A DNA stretch of 64,000 bases from Turbatrix aceti (GCA_963969345.1 OZ017766.1:5394001-5458000); one strand, 5' to 3'. Counted from the stretch's first letter, positions 9,497-21,653 are shown. The notes: generated by a model from the letters alone, not told the origin. A program made the numbers and translations.

Positions 9497-12400
9497 CGTC
9501 GTCGATGGCGTCGATGGTGGTAATCCCCACTCCCCAAACACCCGGAGTCTTCTGGTTATGTTCTGCCGAGCGAAGATAACGCACAGCGACAAATGACCCG
9601 CAGACCCTTCTCCTAGTGGCTTACAACAAAGAAAAAAGAGAGAGAAGGGCATGGTACATAGCTACACAACAGCAATAACACCCAGAAGAAGGCTTCAAGT
9701 CAGTCAGTTGCAAAATTAATGCGTATTGTGGTTGACAGATTTTTTTCCCTCGGTGCTTTGTGGTTGGACTTTGGATGTCTGGTATATAACATTTATTCAT
9801 CAAAAGAATTCATGAACAAAATAAATATTTTGGACGAGGATACAATTTTTGTTGTTCAAAAAAAAACATGATGGTCAGTTGTCTTTGAAATGCAATCTGT
9901 TATATTTGAATGAAAAATTATTTTATTTTGCAGGAAGCTTTTTTTCAAAACAATAGGACAAAAAATTGATATCAATTTATTTAAAAAACGCCAAAAAAAT
10001 CAAAAATGCTTGATGTTCACAAAACATACATTGCTATAAAAAATTTGTTTTTGTTATAATTTTTTGTTATATGATCATGTTTTTTGCTCATTTGAAAAAA
10101 ATATTACAAAATAAAAAAAAACTCAAATTTTTTTTTAAATAATTTTTTTTATAAAATAATTTTTTTCCGTAAAATAAATTTTCTGATGAAAAGCAAAAAA
10201 AATTTTTATAAATGAATCTGTTTTTAAAAAATCCAGAAACTAAAGCAAATTGAATCCTGAAGTATCAAAAACCATGATTTACCAAAAAATGGTTGTTGCA
10301 TAAATTTTTTTTCTTTCGATGACGTACATTTATATTCATAAAAAAGATGCTTCCACAAGCCTGCCCTAACATTCATCCATCACAACGCATAAATAAAAAT
10401 TTAAATTTTAAATTCGACAACTTGCATGAACAAAGATAAACGAGATTCTCAGTTTTTTTGGTCGGCCAAAAAGCAAAATGTAAATAACGACCATATACCA
10501 TGGTCGGGTTTACAAGCTTTCCTAAATTTTATATATCTATGTACAAGTCCAAAAAAATAACACAATAAAAATGATTATGCCAAAGAGGGGGGGGGGTGAG
10601 AAGAAGTCATCCGGCGATGCCATGACAGCGCTCTTCACCAACACCAACCACCAGAGACGGAAAAGTTCAGTTCCTTGGTTTTTTGGTGTCCAGCGCTTTC
10701 AATCGCTTCCTGTCAAAGTTGGTATAAAATAAAAATTTTGATAATAGTTTAAAGTCAAAAAAAAAGTTCTCGGGGGAACAAATGAATATTTTTTGTTTGT
10801 TATACACATTTTTTATTCTCAAAAGAAGGCAAAGTTTTGGCGGCGCGTAGGCTGGGAAAGTAGCACTTTGAAGGAAGGTAACCATAGCTTTTTACAGGCT
10901 GTTTTAGTGGTTGTATAATTTGAATTTGAATTCGAATTCAGAATTTATTACAATTTCTATTTTTATCTTTCTGCAAAGTGGAAAAAAGACAATAAAAGGA
11001 TTTATGAATTATGATGTCAAGTTCTGAGACTCTTATCAGTACCGTAACTTTTAAAACAATACCGTATTATCGGGTGTGTAAATATAAAAATTGAATTGAA
11101 TTGAAACAAAATTTTTTTTACGACACTAATTTTTTAAAGAATGGATAACATTACATATAAAGTTGTAGTTTATCACACCTCAGATTTTCTACGCCTTGTC
11201 CAAAAGGTGTAAGCTATGTATGCACTACGTGGGTGGTCAATTATCCATATTTCCATAAAACGTGCATGATAATAATTATGCCATGAGACAGACAGGATGC
11301 GCGTCATCAGAGATTCAGTGGAACACATTATTGCTGCAAAAGCAAAAGCAAATAAAAAATTGCATTCAAAAGTCATGCAACATTTATTGAGATAAAAACA
11401 ACCAAAATTAATCACGGTTAATAATTTTTTAAAGACCAAAAAATGTTCTGGCATTGATTTGCCAACATAAATAAATAAATTTAGAGTAAACGTGCCCTCT
11501 ACTCACACACGTGTAAGTTGGTAGGATGTATGAATAATAAGGTATATCTAAGACCCCCTAATTATTCAAATCGAACGTAAAACTCGATACTTTGGTGTCC
11601 AATTTTTTTCGGAGAGGGCTGAAGTTTTTTTCGCCATGAATATGAGTGTGCTTATAAATATTAAGAATTAATCCTTTACTACCAAATCCCCGTCCAATTA
11701 CGCCGAGAACTTGGATCCCCGAGTCTTATGTTTTGTTCGCATTAATTAAAAACCCCCACCCTCCCCCCAAAACCACTTTTTTAGCACGTCTGGTAGGCAC
11801 GTTTTCACGCAAAACTTCGCAGAACACAATAACCACCGCAACGGCGGTTTCTGGTGATTGGGTTAAAAATGCAGTCGAACACTTGCTCTTTTTTTTGTAG
11901 AAACAGAAAAGTAATGCAATAAAGCGTACAAACGACTCCTAAGAGAGGAGTTCAAGAAGTCAAACTGCCGCCCGAACACTTTATCGGTTTTTGTGAAAAT
12001 ATTATATTTATTTATCCTCAAGGTGTTTGCAGAGGTGGAGTCATTGAAAGGAATACATAAAAGTAAAAAGAAGGAAGCGATAAAAGTAAGCAGTTTAACG
12101 GGGTCAACGGAAAAATAGAAAAAAAAGTGACGGGAAAATTGAAGATTCTGAAGAAGAATTACGGGAAGACCCAAAAATTGTATCCAAGCAGATTTGTCTG
12201 GCTGAAAAAAATTTAGACTTTTGTCTGACATTTTTAATCTTTTCAACCCTTTTTTTCAAAAAACGAATATTACAAATTTCCTAATTTTTCTATTTTTTGG
12301 GTAAATTTCAATTTTTTTTGCATTAAAAAAAATTGCGATTTGCATTTTCACATTTTTTACAAGAAATTCAAAAATTTAGGTACTGAGAGTTCAAAACTCT

Positions 12401-12839
12401 TTTTTTAAACCTAAATTTTTTTTTAAATTTTGGGTAATACTTTTTTTAATTTTCCATTTTTGGATTTTAAAAAAATAAAAGCATAAAAAACGAAACTAAA
12501 AAAAATAAATACATATCCCGACAGAAAAATGTCAGACAGAGGAAACAGTATCCATTAGTCACCACCTGACATTATACTATTAGTAAAAAATACATATACC
12601 TGAAGTGGTTTGAAAAAAGTAGACACAAGAAATTTCTCAAATTTTAATCAAATGTCCTAAAACGGTATCTAACATGATCTACGTCTTCGATAGAATAGTT
12701 GTCGGGCATATCCGAGACTTTTATCCAGATAACGGAAAAACAAGGTGAAAATTTGTAGTTCGATATTTTCTTTTCAAAAATTTTCTGTAAAAATTTGTGA
12801 AATTCAAAAATGTGCTCCAGCCAAAAGTTGCGCTTTTGA
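9497..12839. other. Gene-poor AT-rich spacer
   Basis: Only short, low-complexity ORFs; none has recognisable content or splice-supported extension. A G10 run lies near 10588. Confidence 0.5.
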
Positions 12840-13039
12840 ACAGGCTTTGATATTACGTTTTGATGCTCTGAGGATATTGCCCCTGGGCTTCAAAACAATT
12901 CACTTAGCCTCTGGATAAGGGAGGGAACAGAGAGAGTAGAAGAGAGTGCAGATCTTGCAGTTTGAACAGAGAAAGGAATCGGAAAGGAACGGGAGTGATC
13001 AAACACAAAACGCCGCCCGCCGAGAGGCAAATGCGGGAA

Positions 13040-13116
13040 AACGATGCGTTTGTAGGCGAGTGGTGCGAGAGTGAATCCATCACCTACGGGTCCCAGGTTC
13101 AATCCCTGGAGGGTGT
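13040..13116 (+). repeat. tRNA-like SINE-type fragment
   Basis: It contains a good RNA polymerase III B box, ggttcaatcc, inside a 5-bp T-arm-like stem (ccagg/cctgg) with a 7-nt loop. Upstream is an A-box-like gtaggcgagtggt. The flanks do not form an acceptor stem and the anticodon arm is irregular, so this is not a functional tRNA. A tRNA-derived SINE head or tRNA pseudogene fits best. Confidence 0.35.
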
Positions 13117-13464
13117 AAGCTTCTTTACCTAATTGCTAGGGATCACTAATAAATTATAAAAGCTTAATACAGTATCATACAGTACCCCAGACCCCCTAAC
13201 ATAAGACTCGTAAAGACTTCAAAAAAGTAAAATACATGTGTGGTACCATTCGAACCGCAAAAATGAGAGGAATCCAAATATGATAAAAGATATACATACT
13301 TCTTCCATTGAAAAGTGCCTCAAGGCAAATACTAAATTTCAATGACCCTTTCAAGTGCAATCTTTTTCTCCTGATTTATAAAGTAGTAAGAAATTTCTTT
13401 AACTCTCAAAAAATTATCCCATTACTTTTTTTTGCAAGTTTACCGTAAATTTGTTTAATAAACA

Positions 13465-13821
13465 TCCCTGGTGGCGAAGCGGGAGAATCTCCTATTTCTC
13501 ATGGGAGAATTTCTCCGGAGAATCTCCGAAGATACTCCCGGGTAAAAAAATTCTCCCGGGAGATTTGTAAATAATTATACGGAAAATAATAATACAATTA
13601 ATGAAAAATCTGCGTTTTTATAAACTGCTGTAAACAGAAATGCGTTAGCAATGTGCTGAAACAGAACAGAACTGTCCGTTTTGATTTTTATGTCGTTAAT
13701 TAACTTTTTTTAAGGGGGAAAACATTTTTTGATGCTTTATAGCAAGCTCTCGGGAGATTTTGGGAGAATCTCCGGAGATTTTCTCCCGGGATGCAATCTC
13801 CCGGGAGATTTCGCCACCCTG
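13465..13821. mobile_element. Miniature inverted-repeat element, hAT-like
   Basis: The ends are imperfect inverted repeats: left ccctggtggcgaagcgggag, right ctcccgggagatttcgccaccctg. Both ends carry repeated ctcccgggaga/tctccgg palindromes around an AT-rich core of about 200 bp with no ORF. The right terminus read inward is CAGGGTGGCGAA, a hAT-like end. No clear 8-bp target duplication is visible, and the left end appears mutated. Confidence 0.6.
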
Positions 13822-13840
13822 CGCACAACTACTTCTTTTG

Positions 13841-15660
13841 GACTGCCGTAGGTCAGCCCGAAGCTTCTGTTTTATATTCGGAGCCGATCAGAAATGCCAA
13901 GGTTGTACATTATGAAAATATTGTTGTTTTCTAGCATTATTTTATTTAACCGATGAACAAAACTTTTTTCATATTTTTTTCAGCGTTTTTTAATTTTTTG
14001 TCCTTACTCATGTATCATTTCAGTTCAATTTTCTGGGAGCAACCAACTTCAATTTTTTGTAGGTGTGCGCTCTGTTTTTCTATTTTTTCACTCCTGCTCC
14101 TGCTCGCGTTTTTTCTAACTAAATTTTTTTGTGCTTGCTCCGCTCACGCTCTTCATTTTTCTATTTTTTTCTTGAAGAACGTTTTTTGCTCTTGCCTCTG
14201 CTCCGAGCAGAAGCAAGAGCAAGCACAAGCTTGAGAAATTTCGGGAGCAAGGAAAGACCGTAATGCTTTTCATATCAATGAAATTGAACGCGTCACGCGC
14301 CATAGAGTCTTAGAAGCAGAGGGACAGCCGAAGGCCGGCCCCGAGCTAATTTAAAATAAATATTTTTTCGCTACAAAGAACCCTCGATTTGCCCAAAATT
14401 CATCCGGAAGCCTTCCAGGTAAATGATAACAAGCTGTGCTTTTTACAAATAATTTCTCTTGGATACGGCAAAATTGCCGGTACAAAGCTTTACTTCCTAT
14501 GAAAATATGGTTTCCTAATTTTTTGCAATAAACCTAAGCCGTCCAATTTTTTTGGTCGCGTAAAGGGTGGCCAAAGGCCGCCTCAAAGCTTTTAAAGTTT
14601 TCCGTTACCTTTTACTCCAAGCTTACCGAAAGTTTATGTAATGCCTAACAGTAGCATACAACTTATATTTCTTTTGGAAGCGTAGGCACGGCCGCAGGTC
14701 GGCCCGAAGCTCCTATTCTATATTTAAATTTTACGTATCAGAATATTCAAGTTTCTATGTTATGAAAAAAGAAAAAAACAAGTTTTAGAAGCTTCGGGAC
14801 GGCCGAAGGCCGGCCCGAAGCTTCTGTTTTTTTAAATATTAGAAACCGATCAAACAAGCAATGTTTCTGAATTTCATACTGTTGCAGCAGTGCGAAATTC
14901 ATACTGTTCCAAACGGTAAACAAAGCTTTTTTAGCCCCGAGTTAGAACATTTCGAAGAGTTTTAAAAGCGGAGAAACGGCCGAAGGCCGGTCCGAAGCAT
15001 CTTCCATATCTAAATTTATTTCAAAGTTTGTAGCATGATTTTCGCAAAATGGCTGAGCAATATGATGTTTTGCCATAACAACCAAGATCTAAAACGTGCC
15101 GCATCAAAAAACGAAGGTCCGTCAGAAAAATGTTACTATTCCAAAGTACTTTCTATGTATTCGTATTTATATAGCGCGTCGCGTAAATACCTACAGTAAG
15201 GCCCAAAAATTTTTAGTTTTTTTGTTTGGAGTCTCCAAATTTTCGGTTTCTTTTTACTGTAAGCGGTTATGAGGGTTTTATCTTTCACCCGCATACAACT
15301 ACATTATTTTAGAAGCGTAGGGATGGCCGAAGGCCAGCCCAAAGCTTCTACCTTATCAAACTTTTTATGCAAGTTATTTTATGCATTTTCTATAAATACA
15401 TGAGAAAATGCGCGTTGTATCTAAAACTAAACCCTTAACAACGATTTTCGACTTTTAGAAGCGTAGGGACGGCCGAAGGCCGGCCCGAAGCTTCTCTTTT
15501 TTTTATCATTAGAAATCGGTCAAACGAGCAACGTTTCTCAGTTTTATACTGTTGCAGCATTCCAAAAGGTGAACAAAACTTTTTTAGCGACAAATTAGAG
15601 CATGTCAAAGAGTTTTGGAAGCGGAGGAACGGCCGAAGGCCGGTCCGAAGCTTCTTATCC
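13841..15660. repeat. Dispersed/tandem array of GGCCGAAGGCCGGCCCGAAGC units
   Basis: At least eight copies of a near-palindromic motif, gacggccgaaggccggccc flanked by gaagcgtaggg and gaagcttct, at about 13845, 14315, 14685, 14795, 14965, 15313, 15460 and 15617. Copies 4-5 and 7-8 sit in a larger direct duplication of about 650 bp. In it, sequences such as caatgtttctgaatttcatactgttgcagca (about 14860) recur as caacgtttctcagttttatactgttgcagca (about 15528). Confidence 0.75.
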
Positions 15661-15683
15661 AATTTCTTTGATAAAAATTTGAC

Positions 15684-15735
15684 TTTAACAAGCAGGCTGA
15701 GATGATTTTAACAAGCAGGCTGAGTAAAATGTTGC
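15684..15735 (+). repeat. Short direct duplication (ttaacaagcaggctgag)
   Basis: Two adjacent copies of ttaacaagcaggctgag with short linkers, consistent with replication slippage at the edge of the palindromic array. Confidence 0.6.
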
Positions 15736-16120
15736 TTTGCCGTATCGGCTCATCATACTAAAATGTTGATATTCTAAAAGGTCAAACGTAGATTTGTTTT
15801 AAGCACAAAAATAACCGTAAAACTTTTCAAATGCACCAGCAACCTTTCTGATCGCAACATTTTCACAAAAGCACTAACAATGTTTTTCAAATCTGCATTT
15901 GGTCATTTTTATGACAGACAAAATAAATCATGCAAAGGGGCAGCTGGACGCTGCAGCTTTATGTAATACACCCTGTTGCACCCGAAGGGCTAGCCAAAAT
16001 GACACGGGTATACAAACCAAACATGGATCCACGAATATAACCCGCAGGGCTAGACCAAGATACTCAGATACTTTTCCTAAAAAAACTTTGACCTACAACA
16101 CTTCTCCCGTTACATTGGGG

Positions 16121-16316
16121 AACGAACCAGTTGGAGCGAGCGAGCGAAGCGAGCGAGCGGACGTGGCAAGAACCAGTTGGAGCGAGCGAGCGAAGCGAGC
16201 GAGCGGACGTGGCAAGAACCAGTTGGAGCGAGGGAGCCTGCGAAGCGGGCGCGAAGCGCCCGCGGAGCGGCGACCGAGCGGACGTGGCCGTGCCAGCGCG
16301 CTTGCGCGCTGGTTTA
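16121..16316 (+). repeat. GC-rich 46-bp tandem repeat with palindromic tail
   Basis: Units starting ttggagcgagcgagcgaagc begin at 16131, 16177 and 16223, a period of exactly 46 bp; the third copy diverges into gcgaagcgggcgcgaagcgc. It ends in the perfect hairpin ccagcgcgcttgcgcgctgg. Its composition (well over 60% GC) contrasts sharply with the AT-rich surroundings. ORFs through it encode only Glu/Arg/Ser repeats and are not credible genes. Confidence 0.8.
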
Positions 16317-16319
16317 TTT

Positions 16320-17223
16320 TTAGTAAATGTGTTTTATATAGAAAACAAAGAAGAGCCCCCAATTGTCGGGGACAATGAATGAATTGACCCAGCAAAGCAA
16401 AAAGGGCAGCCAGCAGCGATGAGCAAATATAAAATGACGTGGCTCTGCCGGTCGTCCCACCAGAGGGCAAGACATAACAAATCGCCGAAAAGCGCGTCAG
16501 TTAACGACAACCAACCAAGAAGGGCAGTCACTTTTTTCCTTTCCCCGCCGTTGAAGAACCCTCCGAGAAACTGACTGAACAGAATACTTTTTGGCGGCTC
16601 GCGGGCGTCCTTTTTGCCCCTGTTCTCTTCTTGTCCGAATCTCAAGGGGATTCTACACGCCGACAGAAACAATGACACAAAAAATAGAAAACTTTTTACT
16701 TTTTTACATTTCATCCGTGCTCGTAGTATGTATGGTAGCTGCAGGAAATAGGAATAATAAGTTTTGAACACGACAGGGTCGAAACACACCCCAAATTACA
16801 CCCAGAAGTAGTAAAAAATGAATAACGACTGTTTTTATGTGATTCCCAAAACAAAGGCTGTTGTTTGGGGTTTCTGATTACGAGAGAAAAAAAGACGAAC
16901 AACGTTACCGAAAATACGGGGTGGATAAAACAGTGACATCTGACAGAATAACATTCAATTATTCACACCCTTTTTCACGCATGGAAAAGAGGGCAACAAA
17001 GTTGTTATCTTCATTTAATTTTTTTTTATATTTTGTATGTCAGATGCTGTGGAAACACACCGGGCGCATGATTCAAAAAAAAATTGGTTCGCAACATTTT
17101 TCAAGTCTTAGAACGAAATTTAAATGATTACTATTATTTCCCACTGCTACGCAAAACCTCAGTTCTAAAATCAAAATTTTTCAAATTTTTATAGTCAGTA
17201 CAAACACATCAGTTGGAGGTGAA
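16320..17223. other. Spacer downstream of REEP-MSP
   Basis: I see no supported gene. ORFs on both strands are short and lack recognisable domains or splice continuity. Confidence 0.4.
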
Positions 17224-19101
17224 TCAAGGGTTGTACTCAATCATGATATTCTTACGACGCCTGCTTTCTTTCGTCTGGAATAGAGCATGCGAAAACGTTT
17301 TGGTATCGTCGGGACAGAAAACGTAGTCGTAGGCGATGCGATCCTTGCTGACATCAACCGTATTCCACTCAAAGCGTTGCAGGACAATTTCAACCATAAT
17401 CTTTTGTTTGGATTTGAGAATTGCCGATGGAGGATAACAGAGAACGCGGGGAATAGCATTTGACTTGATGGCATACGCGATCGTGTGGTACGAGTTGTTC
17501 ATGACTGTCATGTAGTACTTGAGATTGTAGTCGTTGAACGGAGCGTTGAAGACCTAGAAAATAATGCCATAAAAAAGGGGTTGGATCTTGGCACGAAAAT
17601 AAATTGACTATCGAAAAAAACTGAGTTGAAAAATAAATTGATTAGGATAAAGTGGTTTGGGTCCTGGCACGAAAATAAATTGGTTATCAAACTAAAAAAA
17701 AACAGGTCCCAAAACGAAAACTTACAATTCTGTTCATTGGCACAAAGAGCATGTCATGCAGGTTGGCAGGTGTCTCGATGCCACCCGAGCTATTCCACGG
17801 CTCACTTGTCAGTTTGTAGCGATCATCGTTGACCATGGCATTCGGCTGATCGATGTACGTCGGACCCTTGCCCTTGCCACCTGCATTTTCGGAGCCGTCT
17901 CCCCGGTTCAAGCCTGAGACCTTGTTTTGCTCTGAGCCTTCACCACCGCTGCCAGCTGCTCCTCCGGCTCCTGCGCCAGCGCCAGCACCGTCAGCGCCAG
18001 CACCTCCAGCACCAGCGCCTCCAGCACCGTCCGCGCCAGCTCCACCAGCACCAGCGCCTCCAGCACCGTCTGTGCCAGCTCCACCAGCACCAGCGCCTCC
18101 AGCACCGTCTGCGCCAGCTCCACCAGCACCAGCGCCTCCAGCACCATCAGCTCCACCAGCACCAGCGCCTCCAGCACCGTCAGCTCCACCAGCGCCTCCA
18201 GCACCAGCACCAGCACCGTCAGCTCCACCAGCACCAGCTCCACCAGCTCCAGCACCTTCGTCTTTCTTCGGCTCCACCGGAGACGGTGCCTTCTTTACCG
18301 GAGAAGGTGCCTTGACCGGAGAAGGTGCCTTGACCGGTGAAGGAGCCTTCTTCACCGGGGAAGGTGCCTTAACGGGCGAAGGTGCCTTTACGGGAGAAGG
18401 TGCTTTTTTCGCTGGAGAAGGTGCTTTCACCGGAGAAGGTGCTTTCACCGGAGAAGGTGCCTTCTTCGACGGAGAAGCTGCCGTCTTCGTTCCATCGCCG
18501 CTCTTCGTCGTCAGAGCATCAGGTTTCTCCGGAGGTGGCGAACGCTTTGATTTGGATTTGTTAAGCGCAGAGAGTTCATCCTGGTTGAAGGCGTTATCCG
18601 CATTTTCAGGTTGAAGGATCTGAGAGTGCTCGAGGAGTTCGCGAAGCTTGTCGGCGAGAAGGAAGGGTTTAATGAAGAGAATGACGACGATCAACACCTT
18701 GATCAGGTAGTAGGCTACAATTTCCTTTTCCAAGTTGCTGTCCAGCAGGGTCAAAAAGCTGACTACGATGGCATAGACGATGAGCAAGTTGCGTGAAGGC
18801 TTTTCCGCCGGATAGATGTACATCAGTATGAGCGGAACGGCAATTAGGAGACCGTTTGCAAAGAACTTTCCCGATTCCGCGGAGAGCAGGAGCAAACCAT
18901 AGAAAAAACCAATTCCCATCGCGAGTTGCTCTTCTTCGACGCCTGTCTTCGCCCTGAGCTCCTTCAGATGACGGGCCGTAAAGTGCGACTAAAACAAATC
19001 ATGGGGGATAGATAACCAAGCTGGGACCTATGTATTTGAAAAACTCTCCCTACCTCATCGTGAATGATCTCCCGAACGTGCGCTACAGCCACATCCGCCA
19101 T
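17224..19101 (-). CDS. REEP5-like ER membrane domain fused to a Major Sperm Protein domain
   Basis: Three exons, 19101-19054, 18988-17726 and 17553-17224, all phase 0, give 546 residues. The N-terminal part follows REEP5/TB2/DP1: LKELRAKTGVEE, then hydrophobic hairpins (GIGFFYGLLLLSAESG, LIVYAIVVSFLTLLDS, YYLIKVLIVVILFIKPFLL). REEPs insert hairpins into ER tubules and bend membranes. A long linker follows, first KAPSPVKAPSPVKK repeats and then Gly/Ala/Asp repeats (GAGGADGAGG). The last about 150 residues are an MSP domain: GGIETPANLHDMLFVP, RIVFNAPFNDYNLKYYMTV, INS-like NNSYHTIAYAIKSNAIPR and the terminal RRKNIMIEYNP. MSP domains form sperm cytoskeletal polymers in nematodes and bind FFAT motifs in VAP proteins. 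The exon 2/3 junction falls inside the MSP domain (RI|VFNAP), so the fusion is in a single transcript model. The combination is unusual to me. Confidence 0.85.
17940..18470 (-). repeat. Coding tandem repeats in the REEP-MSP linker
   Basis: 18270-18470 encodes APSPVK/KAPSPVK units of 15-24 bp; 17950-18260 encodes GGAGAGGADGAG-type units of about 24-50 bp. The repeats are in frame and free of stops. The opposite strand shows a long Pro/Ala ORF (17853-18614) that is only a shadow of these repeats. Confidence 0.85.
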
Positions 19102-19634
19102 CTTTCGAAGACAAACACTGCTCGATCAGTGGTCAATGAATTGCTACAGCTTACGATGAATCGTTGTCTGCATTCAAATTTTGGTTTATGTATAAAAACT
19201 AGGGAGACAAAAAAGTATGCATGCAAAAATTGTTCTTCTTTGGTTATTTTTATTCCAGGTCCCATTATTTTTAGTTTGCGTGGTTTGCAAATGTTTATCT
19301 ACAAATTCCAAGACCCGGATTTTTTTTGGAAGATATAAAATCACGCGCGCATTTATCCCAAATGATCTATCTGTCAAAACAATTACATGTATTTACTTAT
19401 CAGACAAAATATATTTCTGAATACAAATATTATAATAATTATGTTTTTTTAATACCTAAGAAAGGCTGAAAATGGTTTAAGGTTATTTTAGCTGATTGAA
19501 AAAAAATATGGCAAAGCACAATCTTAAAAAAACGTGAATAAAAATAATGTTGAGTCTGCCGGCTTCTAATTTTTGTAGTATATAGTTGAAAAGGATTCGT
19601 GAGTATGATTGCCGGATCAAAAACGTGAAGCATT

Positions 19635-21512
19635 CTAGTCATCAAAAGAAACAGCCTGTTTTATAACTGGTGACTTCTTTTTTGGTTTTGATTTTTTTGC
19701 CGGAACATACGACCTAAAATGTATCATAGTTATATTACTGTACATACTGATATTTATTTTTGTTGTGAGAAAATTTGCACAAAAATAATTTTTTGTAAAT
19801 AAAATTTTCGTTTAAAAAAATCTTACGGTTGCGGAGATTTTTTATCATCGTCGTCGGAAAGGCCATCGAGAATATTATTTGGACCTGCACCTGCATTGCT
19901 ATCACTATCCGAGAGATTAGCAAGTTTGTTAGCAGTCGGTACTCGGGGTGACTGTGCTGGAGTTTGACGTTTAGATTGAAGGGGCTTTGGACTGCGCCTC
20001 TGTGCGCCGTCACTGTCTTCGCTATTGGAAAGACCATCCAGAATAGGATCATAAGAGGCTGTTGCTCGAGGCTTTGAAGATATGCGCACTGACTGACGGG
20101 GATTATTTACTATGCTTTGACCATCGTCATTGCCATCTGACTGGACTTCACTGACAATAATTTTTAGCTTATTTTTCTTTGGCGGAGATGGAGAGCGACG
20201 CGGGGTTTGGGGTGGAGCTTTGTTGCTCTTATTGGCACCCAAAGATTCGTCCATATCAGAATTCGTGTCGGATTCTTCTGTTGTTGATTCTTGATTTTGA
20301 TTCTTGTTCTTGCCACCGAAACCAAGAAGTCCTTTAACGCCGTCTGCAATTTTACTTATTGTGCCCTGTTGTGGAACACCAGCTTCGGCCATTAAAAGTG
20401 ATTTTATGTTGGCTACATTCTGTTCATGCCCTTTATCTTTTTTAGGGGGTTTTGATTTAATTACCGGTTGGGAAGCTTGAGATGTTGGTTGGGAGGTTGC
20501 TTCTTCTTCATCGCTGTTTAATAATTCGTCAAGATCGTCTTTGGGTTTAGGCTGCCGTGACTCTTGAGCTGGAAGTACATCATCCTCGGCATTGCTGTCC
20601 AACAAATCGTCGAGACCATCGTCATGCGATGTCTGCATTTTAGGAGCTTTGGAGTTAGGTTTAGGTTTCTGAGACGACTTTTTTGGATGCTCATCTTCTT
20701 CGTCCTCAAGTGACTCGTCAGGTGTCGGGGATCTAACCTTAGGTTTACGTCGCTTATTATTTTGCGGTTTGGTAACAACACAAACTTCCTCAACACTTTC
20801 GCTTTCGTCGTCTTGAGAATCTTGGGTGCTGTCGTTTTGAAGTACGGCGGAATTGGTCATTGAATCAATGAGTACACTTAAAGTCGTACCAATGTCATTG
20901 ATAACTGCCGTATTTTGATCTTGTTGTTGCCGGAGCTTTACACCAATGTCATACACTTTTTGTTTCAATTCGTCCATTTTGCCGCCGACTTGTCCAGAAA
21001 TTTGATCAACTTTGGAACTGATTTCCTCAAACGCTACCACCTTCTTGTAAATGTTGCTCAATTTTATATCGATGTTTTCGGCAATAAAAGGATCTGATTC
21101 CGGTTGTTGAACATACGTGGGTTGTGGCCGAGTTGGCATTTCTTGACGCTGAAATCGTTCACGTGGTATACCTTGCTGTTTCGGATGATACATCTCTGAA
21201 TATTCTTCTGGAAGTTGGCGTTGAGAAGGTCGAAATTCTTCAGGGGTATTTCGAGTTATGAACAAGTCAGATCGTGGATTACTGTCCACACTAATGTATT
21301 CTTCTTCTCCATTTGCGTTAATAATCTTTCTATGAGGTACCTTTACGCCGCCAATTTGCAGATAGCAAATGTCGTCACGCGATGGCAATCCAGCTTGGTT
21401 CGAAACGCGTTGATTCGATTGATTGCCACCAAAATCCTAGAAAAAAATTTGTTCAGTTAAACAAAAAAAACACAAAACCTACCGAAAAACCATTTGAGTT
21501 GCTTCCAAACAT
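19635..21512 (-). CDS. DLS1: acidic disordered protein with GVKVP box and coiled coil
   Basis: Exons 21512-21483, 21436-19827 and 19713-19635 (phases 0 and 2) give about 572 residues. Exon 1 encodes MFGSNSNGFS. Residues 26-58 hold the family box, GLPSRDDICYLQIGGVKVP followed by KIIN.NGEEEYI. Residues about 125-205 form a predicted coiled coil starting DPFIAENIDIKLSNIYKK. The rest is Ser/Asp/Glu/Lys-rich, with repeated acidic motifs (LDDLLDSNAEDD, LDELLNSDEEE, LDGLSNSEDSDG, LANLSDSDS, LDGLSDDDDKK) and one NVANIKSLLMAE motif. The frame also shows a TAA right after the donor at 19826, but the donor (CC|gtaaga) and acceptor at 19714-19716 restore a basic tail (SYVPAKKSKPKKKSP). Function unknown; the acidic and basic blocks would suit nuclear or condensate proteins, which is inference. 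Confidence 0.7.
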
Positions 21513-21616
21513 GATTTCGTTGACAGGCAATGAAAAATGAAGAATGCTGAAAAATAAGCAACAGTTTAATTACAAATGAAACTATGATTGTGAGCATAAA
21601 CACGCTGGAGACTGTC

Positions 21617-21653
21617 TTTATACGCACTCTGATTTATGTCACAATTTCGATAT
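21617..21653 (-). promoter_or_regulatory. DLS1 upstream TATA-like element and ATTTCGATAT motif
   Basis: Read on the minus strand, ATATCGAAAT (21653-21644) precedes GCGTATAAAG (TATA-like, 21622-21617) by about 22 bp, roughly 105 bp upstream of the start codon. The same pair occurs upstream of the other DLS genes. Confidence 0.5.

Noticed and set aside
11863..12246. 127-codon minus-strand ORF in the gene-poor region
   Set aside because: Phe/Leu/Ser-rich composition typical of AT-rich noncoding DNA; no homology recognised.
13040..13116. Functional tRNA gene
   Set aside because: B box and T arm look good, but no acceptor stem pairs and the anticodon arm is irregular; better explained as a SINE or tRNA relic.
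15899..16382. ORFs of Arg/Glu/Ser repeats on the plus strand
   Set aside because: Produced by the 46-bp GC-rich tandem repeat; no start context, domains or splice sites.
17853..18614. Long plus-strand ORF of Pro/Ala repeats
   Set aside because: It is the antisense shadow of the Gly/Ala/Asp and SPVK repeats in the REEP-MSP linker; the minus-strand gene has phase-consistent splicing and known domains.
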